A stretch of DNA of 64,000 nucleotides from Apostichopus japonicus (lineage: Eukaryota > Echinodermata > Holothuroidea > Aspidochirotida > Stichopodidae): assembly GCF_037975245.1 (NCBI RefSeq), contig NC_092577.1, forward strand, positions 37,006,898-37,070,897, read 5' to 3'. The number at the start of each line of letters is the position of its first letter. Position 1 is the first letter of the stretch. This document shows, one piece after another, positions 36,881 to 49,572 of this stretch. Made by a program: the position numbers and the translations under genes. The notes beneath the pieces are model-generated. The model saw only the letters and a program-made list of their open reading frames with translations, had not been told where the DNA came from and did not search any database.

Positions 36881-37060
36881 CTTAGAGGCAGCATAACAAC
36901 TTCATCACTTTCACGACAGATGAATCCTCTTCTGCGATGGAGTATCATTCATATTTCCAATTATCTAACCAGCTCCATTTTTTTAATCCGTCGTAAAATT
37001 CCGATTTTCGTTTGGGAGAGGTTACGTGTTAAAATTACAAGCAGATGTTCCGTGCGATGA
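36881..37060 (-). promoter_or_regulatory. Presumed RIM 5' leader with short upstream ORFs
   Basis: Sequence immediately upstream of the RIM ATG. If transcribed, it holds several short upstream reading frames on the minus strand. The closest is eight codons long (36905 down to 36882), and its TAA ends one base before the RIM ATG. No TATA box is obvious, and the transcription start cannot be fixed from sequence. Confidence 0.35.
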
Positions 37061-39600
37061 TGACTTTACACGTAACAGACATATTCACATAATAGATCAT
37101 CTCGTTAAGTCAAATTACGGTTTACATACATGTAATATATGTACGTCGTACAGAAATACTATTGGCATCAAGTATTCAGCGAGAGCATGTGTATATAGTA
37201 TGAACGGTGATGAGGGCTAGGCTAGGCTGTGGAAACTGGAAGAAGGCGATGATCGAACTTATGAATTATGCATGAAGCGATGATCGATTATGAATTATGC
37301 ATCATTCGTGATCGACGGGTATGAATTATGCACCATAAACTAAATCATTAATTTGTTGTGACTGTACCATTTTCACAGAAGGGAGAAGAAAGTGTTCCTT
37401 TTTCTACGCCAATCGACTAGTACACTAGAACTGCAATACATATCGAAGATTGAACGTCATATGGAGAAAGAACGTTTGGCTCTAGCGTTAGTGATGACAA
37501 TGTAATAATTTAATGAAAACAAGAGGAGATCAACATATATCGTAGTTAGAATTTTGTTATAGAGCCTCTGAGAATTTCAATCAAATTTGATAAACACTTC
37601 ACCGTAGAAGTGCACGGTTAGAACACAGCAACGAGGACATTAATTTTGCTAGCCCCTTACAGAGCCACAACCAGATATTTGGAAGTGAGGAGGTGGGGAG
37701 GGGGCGGGGGTAAGCAATACTCAGGGAGCATAGAATGCGGGTAATACAAGCTGACCTTAGATGCGAGAAGCCCCGTCGGCATAGAGGTATCAGGGGCATG
37801 CACGCCCAGGGACGTAGCTAAGGCCTGATGATTGGGGGGTGTAGTGGCTGAAATTTCAACTGGATGGGTTTTGAAGCCAAAAAATTCCGACTGCTGCCTT
37901 CTACCCCCCCCCCCCCCTTCTCGTGCTACTCGGAAACCCCAACTTTCGCGACTGCACTTTTGTTCCGAACTTTTTTCGATACATTTGTACCCACTGGCAT
38001 GCTCACTTCACAAACTTATTAACCACTCTGGTTAAAATCAAGTAAGCAACTGAGTATAAGGTATCTGCTTGAAGGCTACATAGACTACTAACTACCAAAG
38101 CTATGTTAATGTAACAAAGGGGAAACTTCTTTTCTTCAACAAATTATATTCGACGACATATAGTGACTTCCCAAAAAGTACAGTGCTTTTTCCTAGCGCG
38201 CTTAATATTTTTTTGGGGGGGGGGGGGCGGGGCGAGGCTCTATTTATCACTCACATGAACCTGCCTATCATCTTCGTCAAGCACCAATAGAGTTCTTAGA
38301 AATAAGTATAAAAACTTATTGTATATAGAAAATAAACAGTTTTCAGTGGTTGCGGTTCTCACGTAGGCCTAGATATTAATTCGATATGGACAAATTCGGT
38401 GGCGATATACGCATTAACTAATAACCTGAAAGTTAACTCTGCTCTAAGATGAATAGACAAATTTCGCAGATAAAACAACTAAAACCGTGACTAAAACTAG
38501 TAGAGCTTTTCGTGGCAGCCATACGCATATAAAATAGCTTTAAAGGGCGCTAATATTCAATTTTAGTCAGTCTGCCGATGCGAAACCGTAACCGGAAAAT
38601 ATCCATAGGGCGGGGTGGATGCAGTTAAGGAAGATACTAAGTGTCGCCCACATGTTATATATACCAAATTATTTACCCAATAATTTTTTAAGAAAGTGCA
38701 ACTTTCGATGGTGGTAAAATCGAGAGGTTCCTCAGCATCATGGATTTCTCGGCCACTGTACAATTGAGATAATCAGTTGTAACTAGTTAAACCTAGCCTA
38801 GGGCCCGATTGAATTTGGAAAAGCCGATACTTTGAATAATATAATTCGTACAACAAAAAATGGAGGAAATCATCAAGAAGTTATTTTAGGTCATTCACAA
38901 TCGCATGAATATAAGAATAGACCTATAGGAAAACTAAAGTGCGACAGTCGGAAATTGTCGCACTCCAATTTTCCAACTATCGTCAATTTTACCAAGATTG
39001 GGGGTGATACTTCCCCCACACCCCTCTAGAAACGTCCCCGGGCACGCCACCGCGGGAGCGGGCCCCCTGATCGGGGTGAAGGAACGAATCCCCGGGGATC
39101 GAGATTTGTGGTTTTCATCTGTAAAACTGTATACTTTTGGGGAGATATAGCCCATTGGTTGGAATTCCTTTTATTTGTTATTTCTTTAGAAAGACGGGAT
39201 ATCTAGTACTGTTACTATCCCATTCATACATTTAGTAACCTTCATTCCATGCTCACCTCATTTGAGTAACGATTCACCTTCTTCTGTCCACTACTGCCCC
39301 ATTGTTTACTCCTTGGTGGTCAGGACTGAATTAGAAGCTGTTATAGTCAGAGCTGACCTGGCTGCCTTGGCGTGAGGAAATGCCTTAATAAGTTAATTTC
39401 GTCCGTATGGTAATTTTGCTTGCTCGAAGCGTGTGAGCTACAATTTACTTTACAATTAGTGCTTTCTACTCTATCTAGATTGGGTTTTTGCCTTTGGAAC
39501 TTTAGAGGGCTGGGCCTTGTAACAGTACCACTACAGGAACCGGAATTAGCTATGCTAGATGGCAGTACTGGCTAACTAATACAAGGGCAGTATATCTCTA
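37061..39600. other. Intergenic region, no gene recognised
   Basis: AT-rich sequence upstream of RIM. It holds homopolymer C/G runs at 37902-37918 and 38213-38230. A 'ggacgtagctaaggcc' segment near 37810 looks like a dispersed element end. No exon was supported. Confidence 0.45.
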
Positions 39601-39602
39601 TA

Positions 39603-40211
39603 TACCGTAAAAAGGGGTAACTTTGGCAGGTTTTAGGCTTATTTGTCGAATAAATAAAGAGTATAATAATAAAAAAAACACGTTTCTTGTGTTTAAAATG
39701 AACATTGGCATTCTTGGATATTTATATAGATCAAATTTGATGTAAATATGTGGTGTTCTTAAAACTTATGTGAGAAGTAAACCAAAAAAATTGATTTTTA
39801 CATTTGGGGCAACTTTGGCAGGTATATACTTAAACATTAGTATAAAAAAATTTAAAAAAAATATTCAATCAATTTTTTGCAAAAGTTTATTTCTTGGACA
39901 TTGAGGGGGCTGGGATTCGAAGAAAAACTCTCAAAACCAAAAATAATACTTAGAGCGGCAATGGGAGCTTGCACAATATTTATGCAAATTAGCACATTAT
40001 TTCCTAATTTCAATTGTTTACAAATTATTTCAAATAGTATCTATCATAATAATCATGTTGGAAAAATGTTCTACCCTTTATACCCCCAAACATCACACGA
40101 AATCACAATATTGAAACACTGTCGAAATAGAGGGCAGTCGGTCGATTTAATAAAACCCCCTTAACTGCCAATATTACCGCGGGTGCCAAAGTTACCCCGT
40201 GTTACACGGTA
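39603..40211. mobile_element. MITE-like inverted-repeat element, ~0.6 kb
   Basis: The left end TACCGTAAAAAGGGGTAACT continues TTGGCA. The right end, on the other strand, reads TACCGTGTAACACGGGGTAA then CTTTGGCA. These form ~27-bp imperfect inverted termini. No transposase. Flanking TA dinucleotides fit a TA-targeting family but are not diagnostic. Confidence 0.7.
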
Positions 40212-43200
40212 TCGTTCGGTAGTTTGGTTTTCGTGCCCAGGTTCTTTCCTTGGTGACTTTTCTTAAAAAGTATATATCGATGGCTCTGATTAATACATTT
40301 AGTTGTTTGACTTTCACTAAAGAGGTAAGCAGAATTGCAATCTGGCGGGAGTTGTTCACGACAGTTCTTTGTGTATCACACAGGACGATGATGATTGTTT
40401 ACGGATATTCAGTTAATGTGACTAAATGGCAAATCCGTAGTTTGGAATGACTGATTAGTTGTCAAGTTGTCAAGCATAAATTCAACATTTTTGCTTCATG
40501 CCCACCCCCTTCCTTTATGCACCCATGTAGATGTTACAGGTCGTTCACTAACCTTATATCAGTGTGGCAGCCACAAGAAATCATCAGAGGAACTGAGATT
40601 TGGGCCGTGCCCACAAAACATCGCTTCGTCTTCACATGGATTATTTTAAATACACCTACGTTGTTTCAAATGATTTAGTAAAGCATATTACTGCTTACAA
40701 GGCCCATTATTCTACCCCATCTGAACCTCCTCTTTCGTAAAGAGAAAGTTTACCTTTTTCTTCTTTTCCATGAAAAGTGCCCTTTTTACAAAATGTTGTC
40801 TTGCTGAAATAAAAGAGAAATGTTTACTAATGAGAAAGTGACCTTTTCTTGGGAATTACAAGAAAATAAAGTAATTATTAAGTGCCAGTTTGTTGAAAAT
40901 ATTCAAATATATATGATTTTGTGGGACAGAATGTACACAGGTTCAGTTTTGGTGTGCTCCCTCATATCAACAGGACATATATCCCAATGTCGCAATTCAC
41001 TCGCAAATTGAACCCTATTCTGGACGCCTCTGGTAATCAAGTGTGTTGGTTGGATACAATGGTACTTGGAAGGTACCGTATAGTAATATGTAACATATAC
41101 CTCTCCCCTTCTCTAACCACCTCTCCCCTTTAACTTTGTACATTACCCCCTCGGGTTCTCTCTGCGCCTGCGTGGAAACTGGTGAGGGGTAGCTCTGGAT
41201 TACCCCATGGGAGGGTTTCACCACTGTCACGTCGTAGACAGTCGTTCGCCAAGTAGAGGACGCTATTGCACAAAATAAATTTATAAAGATTAACATATTA
41301 GTTGAGTTCCAATAATTGAGTAGGCTATATTTCGTTTGAATCAGCATTCGAGCTGTTTAAAGCACTTAGAAATGTCGATAGTACCAAAATCGAAACAATA
41401 ATGACAATCTTAACATAAAAAATCTAACAAGGATATATACAGAATTAATCAAACTGACAAATCAACATTAAAAGTTGATTTACAGAGATTAAATCAGTGT
41501 CTCTTTTGTCACATGGTAAACAGACCAAAAACATGACATTTACCATAAATAATAACAATACAAAAAATAATTGATATTTTAGCCTTTCTAAAACAAGGAA
41601 AAATTATCATTTCAAAAGACCTCTCTTGATAGTTGGTTAAGGAACGATGTGGCGTGAATTGTGTTTTTATATTTGAAATGGTAAACCAACAAAAACTTTA
41701 AGTAGCATGCATGGTCAGATACAGTTCTGTACTGAACCTGTAAATTTACATAATAACCAACTCCCAAATTAACCAAGAACAAAGTAAAATGGATAGGAGG
41801 GAGGGAGAGGAGGGGTGGACAACCCCCACACCTCCATAAATCTGCATCTGATACTACACTCTTATCTTCAGCATCAAGCAACCAAAAAGCCAGTAACCTG
41901 TAAATTACACAATCAACGTAATTATCCAAGTCTAAACTTTCACTGACTTTTAAAAGTACCTAAAAATCATAATATAGAGCAAATCTTGTTGCTTTTTCTC
42001 TCAACATGATTCTTTATAGCTGAGACCCTGAAAGCCAACTTAACTAAACCATTGCAAACTAAACATGAGTTATTTCTGGTCAGTGGTATTTTTGCCATGA
42101 CTTCGAAAATTGTAACCACATTATTAACAAAAATTATTGGAAACATCCTCAACCCCCCCCCCCCCCGCCCCCAATGGAAATAAAAGTTTGATCTCGTTTG
42201 TTTTACAAAAAAAAATGATGTAAATTATACACCTTAATGAAACAATGTAAAATAATGTATGTTACACATGATGTTAAAAAAAAGATCAAAATTAATGTAT
42301 TAAATATTGCAAAAGCACTGCTTTCACTCAATATAACTAGTGTTTACACTATCTTTTATGCAGGCCCAGGGTTCGCATTTGCCGCGAGATTGCGCGATTC
42401 GCGCAATTTGATAGCATTTGGAATAAACGTTTAGCAAAAAGCCATTTGCGATTATTATTTTTTAGTTATCCTATCTATAATCCATTAGTAACATCTCGTA
42501 AAATTTCTTGTCAGTCCTTCCTTCTATGAAATAATCAAATGAATAAATAATAATTGTGAGAATTCTTTCAATTTCTTCCACATTGTAGCCTAACACCACA
42601 CTAAGTCAATGGGGAAAATCTAGCCTAACCATCTGTTTATTCGCTGAAATTGTGACGCAGTTATAAGATATCCATGGAATACTTTCGTTATTGCTGTTAT
42701 CTTCGACCACATAGTAGACTAACACCACACTAAGTCAATGGGAATAATCTTGCTTAACCATCGGTTTGCAAAAAAAAATAACATAAACAAAACACACTTT
42801 GCGTAGGATTCGGGTAATAAATTAGGAACCGGGTAGTATCGCGTCGGGCGTTTACCAAGTGCAAACACTAATATTTATTTTCTGTATTAATTGTAACATA
42901 CTATAGCAGATGCTAAGTTTTATGAGTGTGCACCCAGAGAGGGACTAAGCAAGCAATATACTTATAATAAACAACCCAGCTCACAGTCGATATTCTCACC
43001 TCTTCATTTATAATATACCATGCAGACCGCTAGCCATTACATTAATGACCTAATGATGGTATTAATGTCAACACTGTTATCATTCTACTTTGAAATAAAG
43101 ACAGAGAAACAAAAGTGAAAGGTTTCAGATCCTAGTGGCAGTATGACATCAGATTTACAAAATGGCAGCGACTCAGACATGAGTATCTCCCAAACAGAAT

Positions 43201-43640
43201 CAAACTTTTCTTAGCTGCTTGGGGAAAGTTATCAAAGTTACAAATGTATCTGTCCTATAAGGCAAAGATAATTGTTGGTGTTGTGTTTCTTTAACATCAA
43301 CGTCAAATCAGTTTCCTGTTTTAAAGAATGTTTAGTTTTCTTGATGAATTCTTGGTCAGTTGTTGGCATACATTGTGTTTCTTTTGCCATCAACCGTCCT
43401 GTATGTGTTTATCTTTGTTTGTTTGTTTTGTCTTGCTTTAGACAGTATCTTCTCTTTCTTTGTGACTATTACTGCATGTAGATCTGTATCAATGTCTTCA
43501 AATCAAACAATGAGATAACATTGTCCTCATTTACATATGAACTTTTGTAGCTGTATACATGAACCCATCGTTTAAATCGTCAAATTTTATAATCTCTGAA
43601 AAACATTCACATTACTCCGCAGAAAAAGGCTCCGTCAGTG
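40212..43640. other. Intergenic, no gene recognised
   Basis: AT-rich sequence with only short open frames. A ~55-bp segment with 'taacaccacactaagtcaat' occurs twice (about 42585 and 42715). A C-run lies at 42151-42164. Confidence 0.45.
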
Positions 43641-43652
43641 GCTCCGACAGCA

Positions 43653-43679
43653 GGGTTAGGGTAAGGGTAAGGGTTGGGG
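43653..43679 (+). other. Telomere-like G-quadruplex-prone patch
   Basis: GGGTTAGGGTAAGGGTAAGG followed by GTTGGGG gives five G-runs of at least three with 2-3-base loops. This is enough to form a G-quadruplex and close to the TTAGGG telomere repeat. Confidence 0.6.
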
Positions 43680-44139
43680 ATAGACTAGCCCATCTTGTAG
43701 GGCTAAGTTATACCAACAAAATGAAAGCAGAAATGATGGAAATCTAGGTCAACGTAGAGATTTATCTCATGAGCTGAGGAAACTGTAATTTCCTGTATGT
43801 GTCGCGAATCATTACGTCATCAAACGTGATTATCATATCTTGTTTGTTGTTTTGACTAAGAACATCTTTCCAACTTTGCCGGCAACCATGAGGACTTTAT
43901 TACCCGTTGGCCACTTAAGTCACTTTTTACTTTATTTGACCTCTGACCTTTAACCGTTCCTTCTGGATTTCTGCGAGACACAGGATTCTATATCATGTGT
44001 CGTTGAAATCGGTTTAGGAGTTTTTAACACAAAATTGCGGTATTAACAGACACACGCACAGACGCACACACACGCACACACTTACTTTTTCCCACGCTTC
44101 CAGACATGGACTTACGTCGGTCACCTTCGGGCATATGTC

Positions 44140-44665
44140 AAGCCGTTTTAACATTTACCTCGTTATTCTAATTAAGCTTAAGTGAAATTAATTGCACTTA
44201 AGTAGAATACAATTAAGCTTAAGTGAAATTAACTGCCCTGAAGTAAAATTGCATTTTACTTGAGTTTATGTGTATTCCACTTAAGTAAAATTACCACTTT
44301 CTTTTAAGCTTAAGTTAAATTCAATTTCACTTAAGCTTAGTCGTATTCTACTTAAATAAAATGCCATTCTACTTAAGTAAAATTTAATTTAGCTTAAGTA
44401 AAAGTGTCATTCTTTTTCACTTAAGCTAAAGGAATATTACTTTACGTAAAATTGAATTTTACTTAGAATACAATTTTACTTAAGTGAAATTGAATTTAAC
44501 TGAAGCTAAATTGTATTCTACTTGAGTAGAATAAAAATGCACTTAAGCTAAATACACTTGCATTTTACTTAAGTAAAATTCAATTCTACTGAAGTAAAAT
44601 ACAATTTAGCTTAAGTGGAATCGAAGGATCGGTCGTATGGTAAGCCGTTTTAACATTTACCTCGT
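44140..44665. repeat. CTTAAG palindrome array flanked by a 24-bp direct repeat
   Basis: A run of short self-complementary words such as ACTTAAGT, GCTTAAGT and AATTxxACTT with 10-14-bp spacing, self-complementary over most of its length. The same 24-bp sequence (starting AAGCCGTTTTAACATTTACC) flanks it at 44140-44163 and 44642-44665. Confidence 0.8.
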
Positions 44666-45010
44666 GCGGGGAAGTGGTTGGTCTGGGGGCAATATTTACA
44701 TAGTACCATGTCTTGTGGTACTACTACTACTAGTACCACTGCTTGGTGGTATGTCGTGTTGTAGTCGTTCCCTTGCCCTCAAAAGTGTCCTTCCAACTGC
44801 ATCAGCAACAGTTTGCAACGATTGATTGGCTGGCTGCATTTACCGAATGTCTAACGTTCAGACTCAGTGATAAACATAGCTTTGCTTCACTAGCTTAGGA
44901 AAAGTATGGTGTTATGTTCGGACATACACAAGGAAAGCTGGGTAAGTATGGCAGTATGGGGGAATGGCCGCAAATAGTTACGTAACTAGTACGTCTTGAA
45001 CTTGACTCTT

Positions 45011-45478
45011 TAGGTCTCGCACCACAATTAATTGTTCCATTGACGTACACACTAAACTCATCACTTTCAAGACCTGCCAAAGCATAGATAGAAGTTTTCA
45101 ACTGGTTTATCCTACCCACCACATGATAGCTGAGATCTTGGCCTATCATGGCACTTGCAAACTTTCATATCATGACTGTTTAGATTTTGAGCTAGAAGAG
45201 GAGCAAGTTTAGCATACTGAACCTCCACCCTTCCATTTGCTCGTTCGGAGTAATATCAACATTTAACCAAGGATTTTCTAAAATGGTTTATACCACATTC
45301 GGTCCTCCCTATTTTCACACCATCTGTACTTTAATTTATATATATAGGCAGAACAAACGATGACAGTTACTGATAACATGCTTAAACAAGCTTTACGTTA
45401 GGTACTTTTACCTCTTTTCTGACAATGGTTAACCTTTTGAGCGGATGAACACTACTCTAATTGTGGTGCGGTACCTAT
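45011..45478. mobile_element. MITE copy 1 (TAGGTxxCGCACCACAATTA termini)
   Basis: The left end TAGGTCTCGCACCACAATTA pairs with the right end, whose other strand reads TAGGTACCGCACCACAATTA. It has no coding capacity. A related full-length copy lies at 56643-57112. The flanking TA is compatible with a TA or short target. Confidence 0.8.
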
Positions 45479-45545
45479 AATAGTATACAAAGTCGGACTT
45501 CGCGGCAAGTACAGTGACGCAATGAGTAGCATACTGATTGACCAA

Positions 45546-45728
45546 TCACATTTCACTTAAGTGTAATTCTGTTTCACTTAAGTGAAATGCAATTTAGCTT
45601 AAGTGAAATTGAAAAGCCATTTTGCTTAAGTAGAATAGCTTTGTATTTTACTTAAGTAGAATTGTATTTTACTTGAGCTTAATTCAATTAATCTTAAGCT
45701 AAATTGAATTTCATTTAAGTAAAGCACG
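45546..45728. repeat. Second CTTAAG palindrome array
   Basis: Same type of words (CACTTAAGTG, GCTTAAGT, ACTTGAGC) as the array at 44164-44640. The two arrays flank a ~0.9-kb segment that contains MITE copy 1. Confidence 0.8.
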
Positions 45729-45987
45729 ATGTAGACAAAAACCTTTTGAACTGCATGACAACCGTTGCTATGTGAACTGAGAAGCCATAACAGGTTTAAA
45801 TGGTCAATTGACCACAATGTGTCATCTACTCCCTATAGTAGCAATATGGAAAGAAAGAAAGAAAGAAGAATAACAATCTTTGGGTTTTGTAAAGTTTCAT
45901 TGTGTTTACATATTGTCCCTGGCAGTCTTTGCTAAATTTATTGTCACCATCATTTCTCACTTCCTTAGGTTCTCTTCCCAGTGCCTT

Positions 45988-46165
45988 AAAGTGTAAGAGG
46001 GCCTAACGTTTCGATCCTAGCAGGATCTTCTTCGAGGTTAAATGACGAATAACAGTAACAGAAAGACAAACACACACACAGAATACAGACAGGTTAATGA
46101 GCCCGGTGAACACAAAAGAGAAAGATGTAAAAGGATTAGTAGACAAGGGATGGAGAGAAAGTTGT
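45988..46165. repeat. Dispersed repeat, 'cctaacgtttcgatcctagc' family, copy 3
   Basis: Matches 25413-25600 over about 170 bp. Positions 46166-46839, downstream of the membrane-protein gene, show nothing else that I recognise. Confidence 0.7.
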
Positions 46166-46839
46166 TTAAGCAATAAGCAATTGATTTTTGATCATATTAG
46201 ATTGGGGAGATACTTTTTGGAAGTACAAAATTCCATCTGTTTCAGAAAGTGCAGAATACGAGTAAATGCAGGGGTCATATTTGGACACTTCGTCTATACC
46301 CCTCAAATTTCATTGGTTAACCAAACGTTAGTTTACATTAAATATAATTTTTGCGTCGAAGCCCTTAATTGTGATACTCTAAATGGCTTATAACTTTGAA
46401 AACGCAGCAGATCGCATCGTCTGAGTTTGGTATTTACCAACATCAAAACATATTCTGTGAGCTACCTCTAAGATTCCCGTTATCAGATTTCCTTAGTCCT
46501 CCATTCCCTCCAATAAAGTCCTACATGCTCCTTTCTTCGCAATAAAAAAGTGGGTCCTATATGAAGTGACGTGTTTTAATTCGGGGACCAGCATCATCAT
46601 TAGGGAAATGCACTTCACGCCCTCCACCATGGTATCACCCCTGGGTACACATGGCAGTTCCCCGCCTCTCTCCACCCCAGTAACCGTTTGCTAATGTTTC
46701 AGATAGAATACCTGGTTTCGCCACTACTAATTAAAAAAAATCCTTGCAATGTCTTTCTTCAAGGTCGGCGACCGTGATTACTTTCTGCCATTACTTTTCT
46801 GCGTTCTCCCTCAATTGCGCCCTCTACAGGGTTTTTAAC

Positions 46840-47858
46840 CTATCCAGTTTTCTTCCCATTTGATTCAGTCTTTGATCCACCGTTACCAGGCTTCGTTTTG
46901 TCATCACCAGCCGCCTGTTCTCTATCAGATACGTTTTCCCGATTTCGAGTAGCACCTCTACCAGCCGCCTGTTGTTTACGTTCATCATTCTTTCCTTGAG
47001 TACTTCTATCAGTGTCTCTCTTTTCCGTTGTCTTAACCTTCTCACGGTCGTTTAACTGCTGGGTATCACCGTTAGAAGGCGCTTGAGCGTTGCTTCCTCT
47101 CCTAGGGTTTACCTTTTCCTTTGCATCATGGGTTTTCTTTCCGATATCAGAAGTGGTTTGTCGCTTTTGCTCAGCTGCACCTTCATTAGTCTTCTGTGGG
47201 TTACGTCCCTCATTCTTTTCCACGGTACTACCACCAGTACCACCCTTCCTCGCTTCCTTACCTAATGTCACCTTTTCCCCACCGTTTGTAGACTGAGCAG
47301 TTTTAGCTGGCACTTTCTTGTCAAGTGAAGCCTTTGGTGGTTTTGTGTATTTGTTCGGATCAACTTTACCGGGAGGTGGTTGTGTTTCTTCTTTCTTGTT
47401 GCTTCTGTTCTTCGATTCACCTTCTTGATTCGACGGACCCTTCTCGTTTTTTATTGGTTCTTGGTTTACCTGGTCCCGTTTCACGATCGGGGGAGTCTGT
47501 TTGGATGCAGAATCTCTCCCAGGATCACCTGCCGTTTTAATGCCTGCTTCGTTCCTAGAAGCATTTCTTTTCGCAGCCACAGTGTCCCCCGATGGCTTTA
47601 TTCTTTCGGCATCAGTTGCAGATTTTTGTGGCTTTTTACCTTCCTCCTTTCCTCCCGTGCTAGGTTTATCAGGATTCGAGGTAGTTCCCTTTCTGATCTG
47701 AGCCCTCTCCGTCTGTTTACCTTCCTTGGCACCTGTGTTTGCAGTTTGGTTTTCCTTATCAGTAGGATGTGAGCCTTGGCCTTTAGATGTTCTACCTGGC
47801 TTCCCTCCTTGCTTCCCGTCAAGTTTGTTGGTTGTAACTGGTTTCGAAGGTTTTGTAG
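46840..47858 (-). CDS. Last exon of an unrecognised single-pass membrane protein, basic low-complexity tail
   Basis: Terminal exon, residues 94-431 plus stop TAG at 46840-46842. It continues in frame from exon 48683-48796 through the acceptor CTCCTCAAAG|CT, whose two bases complete an Ala codon. The peptide begins TKPSKPVTTNKLDGKQGG and stays open for 338 residues. It is dominated by Lys, Thr, Asn, Gly, Gln, Glu and Arg with almost no hydrophobic residues and no cysteine that I could see, so it is almost certainly disordered. There is no clear repeat period. In a type II topology this tail would face outside the cell or the Golgi lumen. I recognise no family. The long open frame and phase agreement across three exons support a real gene; function is unknown. 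Confidence 0.65.
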
Positions 47859-48682
47859 CTTTGAGGAGTGAAGAAAGTTGACATGGATAGTCTCGATAAA
47901 TAATTAATTGTACTTCGATATGTTTAATGCACCCAAGTATTGCTCTTGAACAGTGCGGTTTATTAATGCTTAGTGGTCATCAATATTGGCTGCAAAGTTA
48001 TCAGTCTGGCATGTTTAAACTTTCCAGAAATACTTTCCAGACGGATAGATTCTGATTTCAGGTCTAGAAGCTCATTTGGCACGGTAATCTAGCATTGTGT
48101 AATACAGAGTTTCCCTAACGTTACCCCCGCCCCCCCCCCCCACGAACTCCCTGTGGATGTCAGAGTTGTCCACGAACCCTGAACTTTTCGAGACACGATC
48201 TGAGTCATTATTATACTATAATACGCATTACAGTGCTTCGTAAAAGATCAAGTCCATATAGTGTAATATTGTAATGAAACAAAAACAAGAGATGAACAAA
48301 TATTTATTTGGAAACTTCAAGATTAGATCACGAATTGTATCAGGCATCGATCACCCATCACACACGATGAGACGGATGCCCCTGTTCTTTTTTATCACAT
48401 GAACGGTACTACTATGGCAACATATGTGTATGGAACGCGAAAAGAGTTTGTCGATAGGTACGACTTTTGTACATTACTAAAATATATGATATATCAGATT
48501 TTAGTTCAACAAAAAGTACTCTAAATTTGACTTTCAGAAATGTCTCACGCACCCCCTGGGATGGACTCACGCACCCTTGGGGGTTCATGCACCTCAGTTA
48601 GGGATCCCCTGGTGCAATAGCTTGATTGGAATGTAACTTCTATTTCTTTAAGTGAAATGACTTATATTGTGCTCGTACGAAC
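47859..48682 (-). other. Intron 2 of the unrecognised membrane-protein gene
   Basis: An 824-base intron between the middle and last exons. A C-run lies at 48126-48142. No other feature was recognised. Confidence 0.5.
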
Positions 48683-48796
48683 CTTGTTGTGTTGTTCTGT
48701 CTTGTTTGATGTCGATTCCTTCAATGACATCTTTATATTGGTCGTATTCACGAGGAACTTGAATCTTGTTATTTACAAGTACATGTTGACCTCGAC
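48683..48796 (-). CDS. Middle exon of the unrecognised membrane protein
   Basis: Exon of 114 bases, residues 55 (split Gly) to 92 plus one base. The acceptor is CTGATCCCCAAACAG|GT and the donor CAACAAG|GTTCGT. It encodes RGQHVLVNNKIQVPREYDQY and then KDVIEGIDIKQDRTTQQ, a hydrophilic juxtamembrane segment with some amphipathic character. Phases match both neighbours: the preceding exon leaves G, and this exon leaves G for the last exon. No domain is recognised. Support is from splice signals, phase and the open frame only. Confidence 0.6.
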
Positions 48797-48924
48797 CTGT
48801 TTGGGGATCAGAAAGCAATATACTTAATAACAGAAAGAAAGAAGAATTACATCTCATCCGGGAGAAAGAAATTGTTGGATGTGAATATGGTGAGATAAAC
48901 TATAACTCTAAAGAGGCTATAGTA

Positions 48925-49572
48925 CAGTGGCGGCGGAACCGGGGGGGGGGGGCTTGGGGGGCTCAGCCCCCCCCCCCCCCAATGAAAAAGTTGAGGGGGC
49001 AAATGCATGATATAAGCCCCCCAATATTTACCAAGGTTCCGAAAAGTGCATCTGCCCATTTTTCAATGCATACTTGTCGATCTGTCCGATGCACACGTAT
49101 ACTATATAGGTGTAATAATTTTAGTAATTGCTGGGGGACCCTCGGCCCGTCCCCTGGCTATAGACCACATTGTCACCCCAACCGCGTCTTCACGCCCCGT
49201 GAAAAGTGGAAGAAGTTAGTGTGAGTACCGGTAAGCGTAACACAACTTTGTCTTAGGCCAATGACTTGCCTCATTTTCAGCCAGTTCTCCAACATCCCCT
49301 TACTTGGTGGCGGAGCGTCCATATATACAGTCAGGGGCGGATGCCCCCCCCCTGACGGACTCAAATGGACTGCTGGCGCCCTTTTCAGCTTTTCACTACT
49401 TTTTTACTTATTCGCGATTATTGACTATTTTATTGCGCTCTAGTATACCTATTGACATTTGTCATATTCTGTTGGTGTAATTTTCCGACAAAATGGCGAC
49501 GACACATATTTATTCTCCGTTTATCTGCAAATTAGTAAGGCCCGAAATAATTTTTCCGTTCCGCCGCGCCTG
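48925..49572. mobile_element. hAT-type non-autonomous element with 8-bp target duplication
   Basis: The terminal inverted repeat is CAGTGGCGGCGGAAC on the left and, on the other strand, CAGGCGCGGCGGAAC on the right. The 8-bp sequence CTATAGTA flanks both ends (48917-48924 and 49573-49580). No transposase frame. An internal 'gtggcggagcgtccatata' segment near 49307 looks like a nested or related end. It lies in intron 1 of the membrane-protein gene. Confidence 0.85.
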
